A stretch of DNA of 64,000 nucleotides from JANLSE01 sp038214135 (GTDB lineage: Bacteria > Chloroflexota > Chloroflexia > Chloroflexales > Roseiflexaceae), in NCBI GenBank assembly GCA_038214135.1, contig JBBQSD010000008.1, positions 26,778 to 90,777 of the forward strand, in the 5' to 3' direction. Every line of letters starts with the position of its first letter. Within the stretch, counting starts at the first letter, position 1. Position numbers and translations under genes: made by a program. The notes beneath the pieces are model-generated. The model was not told where the DNA came from, did not search any database, and was given only the letters and a program-made list of their open reading frames with translations. Of this stretch, positions 49,095-58,733 are shown piece by piece.

Positions 49095-51668
49095 CTATTG
49101 TTGGATCAGGCGTACGACGGTTGCACCCGCGCCGCCATCGGCTGGGCTGGCATCGTTAAAGGATGCAACCAGTTTATTGTTCTTGAGCATATCACGAACC
49201 ACCTGGCGTAGCGCACCAGTGCCCTTCCCATGGATGAGCCGTACCAATGGTAGTCCAGCCAGGTAGGCATCACTCAAATAGCGTTCCACCCTATCGGCGA
49301 CATCGGCAGCGCGCCATCCACGCATGTCCAGGTCAATCGAGACATCGGGTGTTGGTGGCAGGCTGGATCGGGTATCGTTGCGCCGATCATTGGCGGCTTT
49401 CCCACCCGGCATGCCCTTCTGGCGCTGTAACTCTGCCAACTCTGCCCGCATACGGAACCCACCGACCTGCACATCCGCAGCGCGTTCGTCCTCATCGATT
49501 GAAAGAATCTCGCCCATGAGGCCAACCGAACGAACCAGTACGGTATCACCGATTTGCAGCGGGCGCGGCCCGGTCGGTTCGGCGGGTTTTGGCGGTGCAA
49601 TGACCTTTGGTTTGCCCGGCATTTCGGTCGGAGCCAGTTCCTTGGCGCTCTGCAAGCGTTTTTCGGCTTCTTCGAGCCATTGGCGGGAGAGCGTCACCGT
49701 GCGGAACTCATCGCGCAGCCGACGAATCTGGCTACTGGCCTCGCGCATTTCGGCATCGAGTTCATCACGAGCGGCTTGCCATTCGGCCTCACGTCGCTCT
49801 TCGAACAGCCGCATCTCCTCGGCCAGCCGATCCCGATACTTCTCGGCATCGGCACGTAATTCTTCCGAACGGCGCAACTCAACTGCGGCGGCCTCACGTT
49901 CGTGATGGATTCCTGCCAGCAGATCTTCAACATGGCTATCTTCGTGCGCCATGGTGGTGCGTGCCCGGTCAACAAGTGTTGGATCTAGCCCAAGCCGTGT
50001 GGCAATCGCTAGCGCATTCGAGCGCCCTGGTAGGCCAATTGTGAGCCGATAGGTCGGCGCGAGTGTTTCCACATTGAACTCAACCGAACTATTCATCACA
50101 CCTGGCGTCGCATAGGCAAAGGCCTTGAGTTCCGCATAATGCGTTGTGGCAATGCCAAGAATGCCACGGTCAAGCAATCGCTCAATGATTGCTCGTGCGA
50201 GCGCCGCCCCCTCAACCGGATCAGTCCCGGCACCAAGCTCATCCAGCAATACCAATGCAGGCTGTGGCTCCTCAAACACCGCATCGAGTGGTGCCCATTC
50301 GCTTGGATCGACCTTGCGCCAGTTGCTGAGTCGTTCAAGTTCTTCCTGTGAGAGTGTTGGCTGTTCGACGGTGGCTGGTTTTGGTTGCTCCTGCACCACC
50401 TGGCCCACGGTTGGTCGCCGATCATCGGTCGATCCATCAATGGCTCGCAAAATGCGGATGATATTGGTCATATGCGATGAGAAGGTCGAGAGGCTCTGCT
50501 CAATGCTCTGCTCATCGCCAATATCGGCAAAGATTTTGCCAAACACCGGCAACCGCGATGGCTCGCGTGCGGGGATGTGCAGGCCGGCCTGCGCCATCAA
50601 CGCTAGTAGGCCAGCCGTCTTGAGTGCGACCGTCTTGCCACCGGTATTCGGACCAGTAATTAGCAACATGCGAAATTCGCCACCCAGGCGCAGATCGATT
50701 GGCACAACCTTCGATTGATCGAGTAATGGATGGCGTGCCTGGCTCAGGAATAACGGGTGTGTGTCGTTCGTCGGAACGTCAACAATCTCTGGCTCCACAC
50801 AGCGTAGCGAAAGGCTATACTTTGCCTTGGCAAACGCCAGGTCGATCAGGGCCAGTGCCTCAACCCCAGCAACAATTGCTGCGGCCTCGGCACCAACGAT
50901 ATCGGAGAGTTCGGCCAGGATGCGTTGGACTTCCTGCTCCTCGGCAAATTGCAGCTCGCGCCATTTATTATTGAGTTCGACGATCACCAATGGTTCAATA
51001 TACAGTGTTGCGCCACTGGCCGATTGATCATGCACAAGGCCGCGGATATTACGGCGGTGCGATGCCTTGACAGGAACGACATAACGTCCGTTGCGGATCG
51101 TGATGATTGGCTCCTGGAGTGATTCAGCCTGCGATGAGCTGATCATGCTCTGCAGGCGATCCTGCAGGCGGCCATAGGCGATCCGCACCTCGGCCCGCAA
51201 TCGGCCAAGAGCTGGGCTAGCACTATCGAGAACGCCGCCATCATCGCCAATTGCGCGAGTGATCTGATCCTCGATGGCTGGCAGGTTCGGCAGGCCAATG
51301 GCCAACTCATGCAGTTGTGCATAGGTCGTGGTATCGAGCTTGAGGATCTGGGCACGCAAACGCCGCCCGCCTGCCAGAGTTCCAGCAATCTCAAGCAGAG
51401 CTGAGCCTTCGAGCGTGCCACCCCGGCGGGCCAATCCCACTGCGCCGCGCACATCACGGGCACCGCCGATTGTCATTTCGGGATGATCATCAAGAATTCG
51501 GCGGGCCTCGCTGGTCAGGTGCTGGTTGCGCCGAACATCATATGGATCGGTGCTTGGCAGCAATAGCAGCGCAAGATCACGTGAGGCCGAGAAGGCGACA
51601 TGGCGCGCCAGTTGCTCACGAATTTTTGGAAACTCAAGCGTTTCAAGTGATTGTAGACTAATCGGCAT
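49095..51668 (-). CDS. mutS2: Endonuclease MutS2
   Basis: The 857-residue protein has the N-terminal MutS2 core, Walker A LLITGPNTGGKTVALKTAG, the Walker B and signature DELGAGTDPVEGAALARAII, a coiled clamp (about 580-680), a KOW-like region (LQIGDTVLVRSVGLMGEILS) and a C-terminal Smr nuclease domain (DMRGWRAADVADRVERYLSD, LIHGKGTGALR). It acts on recombination intermediates and stalled ribosomes in other species. It is about 60 residues longer than usual because of an insert between the Walker A and B motifs (about 430-480, with QVVQEQPKPATVEQPTL). It follows cvpA on the same strand by six bases. Confidence 0.92.
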   Translation of the reverse strand: MPISLQSLETLEFPKIREQLARHVAFSASRDLALLLLPSTDPYDVRRNQHLTSEARRILDDHPEMTIGGARDVRGAVGLARRGGTLEGSALLEIAGTLAGGRRLRAQILKLDTTTYAQLHELAIGLPNLPAIEDQITRAIGDDGGVLDSASPALGRLRAEVRIAYGRLQDRLQSMISSSQAESLQEPIITIRNGRYVVPVKASHRRNIRGLVHDQSASGATLYIEPLVIVELNNKWRELQFAEEQEVQRILAELSDIVGAEAAAIVAGVEALALIDLAFAKAKYSLSLRCVEPEIVDVPTNDTHPLFLSQARHPLLDQSKVVPIDLRLGGEFRMLLITGPNTGGKTVALKTAGLLALMAQAGLHIPAREPSRLPVFGKIFADIGDEQSIEQSLSTFSSHMTNIIRILRAIDGSTDDRRPTVGQVVQEQPKPATVEQPTLSQEELERLSNWRKVDPSEWAPLDAVFEEPQPALVLLDELGAGTDPVEGAALARAIIERLLDRGILGIATTHYAELKAFAYATPGVMNSSVEFNVETLAPTYRLTIGLPGRSNALAIATRLGLDPTLVDRARTTMAHEDSHVEDLLAGIHHEREAAAVELRRSEELRADAEKYRDRLAEEMRLFEERREAEWQAARDELDAEMREASSQIRRLRDEFRTVTLSRQWLEEAEKRLQSAKELAPTEMPGKPKVIAPPKPAEPTGPRPLQIGDTVLVRSVGLMGEILSIDEDERAADVQVGGFRMRAELAELQRQKGMPGGKAANDRRNDTRSSLPPTPDVSIDLDMRGWRAADVADRVERYLSDAYLAGLPLVRLIHGKGTGALRQVVRDMLKNNKLVASFNDASPADGGAGATVVRLIQQ

Positions 51669-51673
51669 AATCG

Positions 51674-52228
51674 TTAACGCCCACCAAAGATAATTGAAGC
51701 ACTCTGCGGTAAGAATGATTGAACAAGCGATATGATTAGCGGAAGGACATTGTTATTGAAGAATGGTATCAGCGTTGATGATCTGACGCCATTCTGGATG
51801 GATTGCATAATCGGAAAGTCAATTGTGCTGGCCGGGTCACGATCCACCAGCAGCAAAATGAGAATCTTCGCAATCATTCCAATCACCAGGCCACCCATGA
51901 CGAGCCCAAAGACTGTTCCAACAACACGATCAATAAAATCGAGTGCAGGCGGGACTTTGGCATAGCGAAATGTATATAACCCCGATAGTGTTAACAGGAT
52001 GAAGCCAACCAACAATACTAGGGTGAATGCGACAATCTGAGCGACATCAAATGTTGTTCCAAAGCGCTGTTGGAAGAAGCGCCCGAGAATCTGAAAATAG
52101 AAGCCAGCCAGAATAAGACTGACGTAGAACGACAGAATTGCAACCAGGAGTTTTATTGTTCCCTGGAAGAAGCCCAATGCCAAAAATGCAAGCACAAGTA
52201 TAAGAAGTGTCGCATCAGTCAGGTTCAT
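51674..52228 (-). CDS. cvpA: CvpA-family membrane protein
   Basis: The 184-residue protein has four hydrophobic helices, with TDATLLILVLAFLALGFFQG and RVVGTVFGLVMGGLVIGMIA, the CvpA pattern. It is named for colicin V production; the general role is unclear. It precedes mutS2, a common gene order. Confidence 0.85.
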   Translation of the reverse strand: MNLTDATLLILVLAFLALGFFQGTIKLLVAILSFYVSLILAGFYFQILGRFFQQRFGTTFDVAQIVAFTLVLLVGFILLTLSGLYTFRYAKVPPALDFIDRVVGTVFGLVMGGLVIGMIAKILILLLVDRDPASTIDFPIMQSIQNGVRSSTLIPFFNNNVLPLIISLVQSFLPQSASIIFGGR

Positions 52229-52335
52229 GGCAGCTCCTTGCGCTACAGCCTGAACAGCCGTGCAATTATAGCACAGCGCCGATGATACCGCCCTCAGTCT
52301 GCAGCCGCAGCGTTATTGCCCATTTGACTACGCTC

Positions 52336-53121
52336 CTACTCGGTCAAATCTCCGCTCGATAACACACGGCGGGTTTCTGCACGAGCGCGCGCTTCTTGCT
52401 CATTGCGCCCTGAGTTCTGTTTATGGCAGGCCTGAATCGTCTCGCGGATCTGTGTTGGTGTGTCGCATAGAATCAGCAGATCCAGATCGGCTGAGGCGAT
52501 TTTCCCGCTTGGCAGTGCCGTTGCGCGAATCCAGTCGATCAAGCCCTGCCAATAGCTGGATTGATACAGGATAATCGGAAAATTGCGTACTTTGCCAGTC
52601 TGAACAAGGACGAGTGCCTCAAACAATTCATCGAATGTCCCAAATCCGCCTGGAAAGATGACAAATGCCTGTGCATATTTGACCAACATGGTCTTGCGGA
52701 CAAAGAAGTAACGAAAATCAACTTCGATATCCACATATGGGTTGGAATGTTGCTCAAATGGTAGCTCAATATTCAGGCCAACAGAACGGGCTCCAGCTTC
52801 GCGAGCGCCACGGTTGCCCGCCTCCATGATTCCAGGTCCGCCGCCAGTAATAATGGTGTACCCAGCCTCACCCAATTGCCGGGCCGTCTCAGTAGCATCC
52901 TGATACATTGGATCGCTCTCGCCGATTCGTGCTGAGCCAAAAATAGTTACTGCTGGCCCAATTTCGGCCAATGCTTCAAACCCCTCAACAAATTCGCCCA
53001 TGATCCGCAATACACGCCATGTATCGGTGTGCAGAAACTGTGCCTCCCCAGCTGAGGTCATGAGTAATCGGGCATCCTCGGTTGAACGCTCATCATTGGT
53101 CATGTGTCGTTGCTTTGCCAT
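52336..53121 (-). CDS. LOG-family protein (TIGR00730-type Rossmann fold)
   Basis: The 261-residue protein has AVTIFGSARIGESDPMYQDA, the nucleotide-binding GGGPGIMEAGNRGAREAG and the hallmark FPGGFGTFDELFEALVL. Plant and bacterial relatives convert cytokinin riboside phosphates or cleave AMP; the bacterial role is often unknown. A charged C-terminal tail (ARARAETRRVLSSGDLTE) is extra. I start at the ATG at 53121; the frame continues to 53166. It is divergent from the TetR gene. Confidence 0.87.
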   Translation of the reverse strand: MAKQRHMTNDERSTEDARLLMTSAGEAQFLHTDTWRVLRIMGEFVEGFEALAEIGPAVTIFGSARIGESDPMYQDATETARQLGEAGYTIITGGGPGIMEAGNRGAREAGARSVGLNIELPFEQHSNPYVDIEVDFRYFFVRKTMLVKYAQAFVIFPGGFGTFDELFEALVLVQTGKVRNFPIILYQSSYWQGLIDWIRATALPSGKIASADLDLLILCDTPTQIRETIQACHKQNSGRNEQEARARAETRRVLSSGDLTE

Positions 53122-53211
53122 CACTCGGCCCCCTGTTCGATGAAATCCCTGGCGCATTATACACACGGATGAGTATTAACTCATAAATATGTGCAAATAC
53201 TGTGTGATATA

Positions 53212-53240
53212 TTGACAAATAGGCTCGCGGTGCGTACAAT
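53212..53240 (+). promoter_or_regulatory. Upstream promoter (P1) of the TetR efflux operon
   Basis: TTGACA (53212-53217), 17 bases and TACAAT (53235-53240) form a near-consensus promoter on the plus strand, ahead of the TetR gene. Confidence 0.75.
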
Positions 53241-53252
53241 GTTTCCTGACCG

Positions 53253-53266
53253 TTTGGTAAACCAAA
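53253..53266. promoter_or_regulatory. Palindromic operator downstream of P1
   Basis: TTTGGTAAACCAAA is a perfect inverted repeat of TTTGGT/ACCAAA with a two-base centre, 13 bases after the -10 of P1. The sequence differs from the operator next to P2. Confidence 0.7.
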
Positions 53267-53289
53267 TGTGACAATCTATGAATAATACC

Positions 53290-53318
53290 TTGACAAACCA
53301 TAGCGAATCAGGTATAGT
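53290..53318 (+). promoter_or_regulatory. Downstream promoter (P2) of the TetR efflux operon
   Basis: TTGACA (53290-53295), 17 bases and TATAGT (53313-53318) form a near-consensus promoter. It is 50 bases ahead of the TetR start codon. Confidence 0.8.
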
Positions 53319-53319
53319 T

Positions 53320-53339
53320 GTTACTAACCGGTAAGTAAC
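53320..53339. promoter_or_regulatory. TetR-type operator next to P2
   Basis: GTTACTAACCGGTAAGTAAC is a near-perfect palindrome starting two bases after the -10 of P2. Its length and symmetry match TetR-family operators, and the next gene is a TetR-family regulator, so autorepression is likely. Confidence 0.8.
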
Positions 53340-53368
53340 AATATCCTGATGAGAAGGCTGAAGCCATT

Positions 53369-54001
53369 ATGCAACCATATCAAGAAACACTTGGGCCAAC
53401 AGCAATTCGCATCATGGGCACGGCACGGCAACTGTTCATGCAGCGTGGCTACAAAGCCGTTTCGATCAGCGATATTGTTCGTGCCGCCGAGATTACGAAA
53501 CCAACGCTCTACTATCACTTTGCCGATAAAGAGGAACTGTTTGTGCAGATGGTTCTGCATATGTTGGATGCCATGCGTGCAGAGATGGATGCCGTGATCG
53601 CGACGCAGCGCGACACATACGGCAAATTGTCGGTACTGGTGCAAATGATGATGTCCAAACCAGATCTCGACTCACGCATGGTGCGTCAGGAGGCGCGTGA
53701 GCATCTCAGCCCTGCCCAGCAACAGCGGGTTGGAGTGGCATTTGAACAATCTATGTTCAAGCCATTATGCCTGGTGATGCGCCAGGGTATTGAACAGGGC
53801 GAACTTATTGGTTATGCCGCCGAGGAGTTGGCGATGTTGTTTCTGTGTTGCCTGGAGGGGTTCCATTTCCAGAATGAGAAGGGTTCACCGATGACGCCAG
53901 AAGGCCCAGATTCGGCATTCGCATCGATCACGTTCCCCCCCGAGACGATTGTCAAGATCTTCTTGCATGGGGTTGGTTCCAAGCCCACTTCTCGCGGCTG
54001 A
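53369..54001 (+). CDS. TetR-family transcriptional regulator
   Basis: The 210-residue protein has an N-terminal TetR helix-turn-helix (about 12-58; MQRGYKAVSISDIVRAAEIT and KPTLYYHFADKEELFVQMVL), followed by a variable helical ligand domain. It is the first gene of an operon with an adaptor, an ATPase and a permease, and probably represses it until a toxic ligand is bound. Confidence 0.92.
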   Translation: MQPYQETLGPTAIRIMGTARQLFMQRGYKAVSISDIVRAAEITKPTLYYHFADKEELFVQMVLHMLDAMRAEMDAVIATQRDTYGKLSVLVQMMMSKPDLDSRMVRQEAREHLSPAQQQRVGVAFEQSMFKPLCLVMRQGIEQGELIGYAAEELAMLFLCCLEGFHFQNEKGSPMTPEGPDSAFASITFPPETIVKIFLHGVGSKPTSRG

Positions 54002-54085
54002 GCATTGGACAATATTTATCCGCAGATTTCGCAGATTAACTTGTTCTGCATAAGAATGTATCAAAAACAATAGGAGCATACTACT

Positions 54086-55849
54086 ATGGCAACGGTTCCA
54101 CAGTCCCGCCCACGCCTGAAATTCCCACGGCCATCCATCCCCATGATCATCGCAATTGTGCTTGTGCTTGCTGCAATTGCTGCATTTGCCATTAGTCGCT
54201 TCAATTCCAGTGCGACAGCAAGCGTTGGTACAACCACTGCTGTTACTCGTGGCGAGCTGATCGCCGGAATCAGCGCAACAGGCCGGATCGAACCGCGTGA
54301 GACGGCAGCATTGGTCTTCAATATCCGCGAGGGCCGCATCGCACAGGTGTTTGTCGAAGAGGGCGCGTCGGTCAAAACCGGCGATCCGCTTGTTCAGCTT
54401 GATGCAGGCCAGCGCACAGTCGAAGTCGCTGTTGCCCAGGCGACACTCGCCCAAGCCCAGGCCGATCTGCAAGGCTTGAATGATGGCGCAACCGCCGAGC
54501 AGGTTGCTGCTGCGCGTGCCCAGGTTGCTGCGGCTCAGGGCGCATTGCAACAGACCCAGGGTAGCGTGACGAGTAGCGATATTGCTGCTGCGCGTGCCCA
54601 ACTTGATGAGGCCCGCGCTCGAGTGGCAACCCTCACAGGTAAGCCGAATAGTGATGCATTGGCCCGTGCTGAGGCAGCGGCTGTTCAGGCACAGGCAACG
54701 CTCGATCAGCAGCGTAGCGCACTTTCGGCAGCCAAGGAGCAGGCTCGTCAGAATGTTGAAACAGCCGCAAACACCCTTCGCAATGCCCAGACCGACTACG
54801 CCGCCGCACGCGATAATCTCTCCGCCGTTCAGGATAATAGCAAGGATCCATTGACTGGCGGAAAACTGACGGATGCTGGTGAGCGGGCCTATCGCGATAC
54901 CTATAACAAGACCGAGCGTGCAATGGCTGATGCTGATGCCGCATTGACCCAAGCCCGGATTACTTATGAGGATGCCAAGCAGAAAGAGACGGCTGGCTTA
55001 CCCGATGCAGAAGCCCAACTACGTAGCGCGCAGGCTGATCTGAATGCATTGCGTACCCCGAATAGCGATACATCGGCTGCTGCTCGTGCGCAGCTTGCAA
55101 CCGCGCAGGCAAATCTGGATCGATTGCTTGGTGATCAGCGTGCCGGCGCCTTGGCCACCCAGGAGGCAAATCTGGCGGCTGCCCAGGCGAACCTTAATCA
55201 GTTGTTGGCTGATCCGAAATCCAGCGATTTCGTGCGCGCTCAGGCTCAGGTTGCTCAGGCTCAGGCCAACCTGGATCTTGCCAAGCTCAGGCTCGATGAA
55301 ACGATCCTGCGGGCACCATTCGATGGCATTGTGGCTCGCGTTGATGTGACACCAGGCGAAGATATTAGCCAGGGTACACCAGTGACGCTGATCGATATCA
55401 GCCGCTTCCAGGTCAAAGTCACCGTTGATGAAGTTGATGTGACCCGTATTCAAGCCGGGCAGGCGGTTCAGGTACTGATTGATGCCCTTGGCAAGCCAGC
55501 CCTGCTTGGCAGCGTCAAGCGGATTGCGCCGATTGCCCAAACTGGCAGCCAGGTGACCTCCTATGAAGTTGTGCTTGAGGTTGAGCCGGGTGCCCGTCCC
55601 GTCAAATCCGGGATGACTGCCAGCGCAACGATTGTGACCGACCAACGTGCGAATGCCTTGCGTGCGCCCAGCGCTGCCATTCGCACCGAAAATGGCGCGA
55701 GTGTTGTCACCGTTGTGACGACTGGTGCGGATGGTAAGCAGCAGACCGCGATCCGTACGGTACAGATCGGGGCTGCCTTTGGCGACCAGACGGAAATTCT
55801 GAGCGGACTGAACGAGGGCGAACTGGTTCAGCTGACGGCGAGCAAATAA
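54086..55849 (+). CDS. HlyD/MacA-type periplasmic adaptor
   Basis: The 587-residue protein has an N-terminal anchor (about 20-37), a biotinyl-lipoyl-like half (FNIREGRIAQVFVEEGASVK), a very long Ala/Gln-rich coiled coil (about 120-400, with three or more hairpins of ARAQVAAAQGALQQTQG type), the second half (ILRAPFDGIVARVDVTPGED) and beta-barrel domains to the end. It should link an inner-membrane exporter to the cell exterior. The coiled coil is longer than the usual MacA. Confidence 0.9.
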   Translation: MATVPQSRPRLKFPRPSIPMIIAIVLVLAAIAAFAISRFNSSATASVGTTTAVTRGELIAGISATGRIEPRETAALVFNIREGRIAQVFVEEGASVKTGDPLVQLDAGQRTVEVAVAQATLAQAQADLQGLNDGATAEQVAAARAQVAAAQGALQQTQGSVTSSDIAAARAQLDEARARVATLTGKPNSDALARAEAAAVQAQATLDQQRSALSAAKEQARQNVETAANTLRNAQTDYAAARDNLSAVQDNSKDPLTGGKLTDAGERAYRDTYNKTERAMADADAALTQARITYEDAKQKETAGLPDAEAQLRSAQADLNALRTPNSDTSAAARAQLATAQANLDRLLGDQRAGALATQEANLAAAQANLNQLLADPKSSDFVRAQAQVAQAQANLDLAKLRLDETILRAPFDGIVARVDVTPGEDISQGTPVTLIDISRFQVKVTVDEVDVTRIQAGQAVQVLIDALGKPALLGSVKRIAPIAQTGSQVTSYEVVLEVEPGARPVKSGMTASATIVTDQRANALRAPSAAIRTENGASVVTVVTTGADGKQQTAIRTVQIGAAFGDQTEILSGLNEGELVQLTASK

Positions 55850-55863
55850 TGACGGAGCATAGA

Positions 55864-56694
55864 ATGACTGAATATCTCACCAATACTGAGGTTCCTGATT
55901 ATATTACTGAACCGGTTGTCCGCGCTATTGATCTGGTGAAGGATTTCGACACAGGTGGCACCATCTTCCGCGCCCTCGATACGGTTTCGGTTGAGATCCA
56001 GCGCGGCGAGATGGTGGCGATTATGGGGCCATCCGGTAGTGGCAAGAGCACGCTGATGACGATCCTGGGATTGCTGGATGTGCCAAGCAGTGGCAGCTAC
56101 TGGCTCGATGGCGAGGATGTCAGCATGCTTGATCGCACCAAGCAGGCGCAGGCGCGTAATCGCAAGCTTGGCTTTGTGTTCCAGAATTTTAATCTTCTGC
56201 CGCGCCTCTCGGCGCTCAAAAACGTCGAGCTGCCATTGGTCTATGGACGAATTGGCGCAGCTGAACGAGAGTTGAAAGCCCGCGAAGCATTGATTGCAGT
56301 TGGGCTTGAGTCGAAGCTGAACAATCGACCAAACGAGCTTTCTGGTGGCCAGAAGCAACGAGTTGCGGTTGCACGGGCATTGGTTGGTACACCAACGATG
56401 ATCCTGGCCGATGAGCCAACTGGCGCATTGGATACCAGAACAGGCGCAGAGATTATGGACATGTTCCGTGAACTGAATGCGACCCTGGGCCTCACGATTG
56501 TGATTGTTACGCATGATGCAGAGATTGGCCGCCAGATGGATCGCGTGATTGGATTGCGCGATGGCAGGCTTTCCAATAATATTTTACATGATTACTATGG
56601 CGTGCAAATCGAGCAGCCAGTGATCGAGAATCTGGCGATGCCGATACTGGCACCATTGCCAATCGTGCGCGGCAAGGAGGCTCAGGGTGTTTAG
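55864..56694 (+). CDS. MacB-type ABC transporter ATP-binding protein
   Basis: The 276-residue protein has Walker A IMGPSGSGKSTLM, the Q-loop FVFQNFNLLPRL, the signature NELSGGQKQRVAVARALVG, Walker B MILADEPTGALD and the switch His in VTHD, as in LolD/MacB ATPases. I start at the ATG at 55864, six bases after GGAG. An ATG at 55849 overlaps the adaptor stop codon (TAATG) and would add five residues. Its 3' end overlaps the permease gene by eight bases. Confidence 0.92.
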   Translation: MTEYLTNTEVPDYITEPVVRAIDLVKDFDTGGTIFRALDTVSVEIQRGEMVAIMGPSGSGKSTLMTILGLLDVPSSGSYWLDGEDVSMLDRTKQAQARNRKLGFVFQNFNLLPRLSALKNVELPLVYGRIGAAERELKAREALIAVGLESKLNNRPNELSGGQKQRVAVARALVGTPTMILADEPTGALDTRTGAEIMDMFRELNATLGLTIVIVTHDAEIGRQMDRVIGLRDGRLSNNILHDYYGVQIEQPVIENLAMPILAPLPIVRGKEAQGV

Positions 56695-57937
56695 AGAACT
56701 AGCAGGAATGGCACTCGACAGCCTGCGAGCGAACAAGTTTCGCTCGCTGCTGACGATGCTGGGGATTATCATTGGTTCTGCGACCCTGGTAGCGGTTCTG
56801 TCGCTTGGGAATGCGCTGCAAAGCCAGGTATTCGAGCAGTTTATCGATCTCGGGACGCGACGCATTGCGGTGTTGCCTGGCGATCCAAAGGCCAATGGTG
56901 CCCGTGATATTCTGGGTTATGGGCTGATCTCGATCCAGGATTACCAGGTGCTGGAGCGGCTTGTGGCCCAGCGCCCAGATATCTTCCGCAATATTGTGCC
57001 AGAGATTTCATCGGCTACGGATGTGCGCGCCGGGACGACATCGATCAAGGCGACACTGGTTGGCACTAATGAGCTGTATAAGGATGTCCAGCGCACGCCA
57101 GTCGCCTATGGGCGCTTCCTCAGCGATGTGGATGAGCAGAGTTTGGCGCGTGTGAGTGTGCTTGGCTATCAGGTGGCCAAGGATTTACTTGGCGAAGATC
57201 CAGCAATTCTCCAGGCCTCGCTGGGCCGCACAATCGAAATCAACGGCCAGCCAATCCAGATCATTGGCATTCTGAAAGAGAATGGCGGCCCGTTCTCGAC
57301 AGACCAACGGGTGTTTGCGCCAATGAGCACGGTGCGCCTACGCCTGGTCGGCAATCTTGATCTCCCAGGCCGTGGCACTCAGATGAGCAGTATTCTGATC
57401 GGATTACAGAGCGAGAAATTCGTTGACACTGCCGAGGCGCAGATCAAGACCTCACTACGAAGTTCGCGTGGGGTGGCAGATGGGGCGATTGATGATTTCC
57501 AGCTGAATCTGCCAACACAGGCGTTGAGTGTCCTGAGTGGCATTAATGGTGCCATTACTGGCTTCATCGCGTTGGTTGCTGGAATAAGCCTGGTGGTTGG
57601 CGGGATTGGCATTATGAACATTATGCTTGTTGCTGTCACTGAGCGCACGCGTGAAATTGGGGTGCGTAAGGCGCTTGGAGCAACCGATAATGATGTTCTG
57701 AGCCAGTTCGTATTAGAAGCCGTGGTGATCAGCCTGGTTGGCAGCCTGATCGGCGTCGGCGGTGCGATTGCGCTGGTGCTGTTGATCGGCGTTGCATCCG
57801 GCCTTGGTGTGGCGATATCGTGGCTGGCGGTTGTGCTGGCGCTGGTGTTTGCCTGTGTGATTGGGGTTGGTTTCGGCTACTACCCAGCTCGCCGAGCGGC
57901 ACTGCTTCTGCCGATTGAGGCGCTACGCTACGAGTAG
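56687..57937 (+). CDS. MacB/FtsX-type ABC transporter permease
   Basis: The 416-residue protein has four transmembrane helices, at about 20-45 (LLTMLGIIIGSATLVAVLSL) and at about 285-405, and the MacB periplasmic domain between them (about 50-280). Conserved MEMBRANE segments include VVGGIGIMNIMLVAVTERTR and EIGVRKALGATDNDVLSQFV. With the ATPase and adaptor it forms a tripartite-type exporter of unknown substrate. The start is a GTG after AAGGAGG. Confidence 0.9.
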   Translation: MFRELAGMALDSLRANKFRSLLTMLGIIIGSATLVAVLSLGNALQSQVFEQFIDLGTRRIAVLPGDPKANGARDILGYGLISIQDYQVLERLVAQRPDIFRNIVPEISSATDVRAGTTSIKATLVGTNELYKDVQRTPVAYGRFLSDVDEQSLARVSVLGYQVAKDLLGEDPAILQASLGRTIEINGQPIQIIGILKENGGPFSTDQRVFAPMSTVRLRLVGNLDLPGRGTQMSSILIGLQSEKFVDTAEAQIKTSLRSSRGVADGAIDDFQLNLPTQALSVLSGINGAITGFIALVAGISLVVGGIGIMNIMLVAVTERTREIGVRKALGATDNDVLSQFVLEAVVISLVGSLIGVGGAIALVLLIGVASGLGVAISWLAVVLALVFACVIGVGFGYYPARRAALLLPIEALRYE

Positions 57938-57957
57938 GATGGCATCATGATGCCTTG

Positions 57958-58025
57958 AAATCCGCAGGCTGAAGCCTGCGGCAAGGGAATGATCAACCCT
58001 AGCAGCGTGGCTTCAGCCCACGGCG
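57958..58025. repeat. Interspersed repeat (CCGCAGGCT family)
   Basis: ATCCGCAGGCTGAAGCCTGC then GGCAAGGG, followed by CCCTAGCAGCGTGGCTTCAG and CCCACGGCGCG. It lies just after the efflux operon. Confidence 0.75.
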
Positions 58026-58097
58026 CGCATGGATTGCACCCTATTCCGAATACTGATATGATACGTTATATGTCTGTTCATTGGTAGGGAACGGGTT

Positions 58098-58715
58098 ATG
58101 ACTGCCCAACCAAAACGATCTATTACTGAAGCCGAATATTTAGAATTTGAACGGGCCAGCACTAGCAAACACGAGTATATTGCTGGCGATATTGTTGCGA
58201 TGACGGGGGCAAGTGAGCAACACAATCTGATTGCGAGTAATGTCACTGCCGCCCTGCATCCGCAACTGCGTGGCCGCGCCTGCCGGATCTATCCAAGCGA
58301 CATGCGGCTTAAAGTCGTGCAAACAGGCCTGAATACATATCCCGACCTAACGATTGTGTGTGGGCCATCGCAGTTTTCGGTTCCAACCAGGCGCGATACC
58401 CTGATTAACCCAACAGTCATTATTGAGATTCTTTCGCCATCTACGGAACGCTATGATCGCGGCCTGAAATTTCAAAACTATCGTACGATTCCATCACTTC
58501 AGGAATATCTTTTAATCGCGCAGGATGCGCCACATATTGAACGATTTGCACGAAATGAGGCGAACCAGTGGGTGTTCGCTGATGCCGTTGGCATCGATGC
58601 AACCCTGGAAATACCATCGATTTCTGCGCTGCTTATGCTCAGTGATGTCTATGAGCAGGTTATATTCCCAGAGGTTTCTGATTCCTCCTACCTCCAGCAG
58701 CTACCCATTCAGTAA
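58098..58715 (+). CDS. Uma2-family (DUF820) PD-(D/E)XK-type protein
   Basis: The 205-residue protein has the Uma2 pattern: ITEAEYLEFERASTSKHEYI, GDIVAMTGASEQHNLIASNV, the core NTYPDLTIVCGPSQF, PTVIIEILSPSTERYDRG and YLLIAQDAPHIERFARN. This is a predicted nuclease fold; such genes are numerous in Chloroflexota and cyanobacteria and have no proved role. It stands alone. Confidence 0.85.
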   Translation: MTAQPKRSITEAEYLEFERASTSKHEYIAGDIVAMTGASEQHNLIASNVTAALHPQLRGRACRIYPSDMRLKVVQTGLNTYPDLTIVCGPSQFSVPTRRDTLINPTVIIEILSPSTERYDRGLKFQNYRTIPSLQEYLLIAQDAPHIERFARNEANQWVFADAVGIDATLEIPSISALLMLSDVYEQVIFPEVSDSSYLQQLPIQ

Positions 58716-58733
58716 CGCCATGAATGCCCATCA

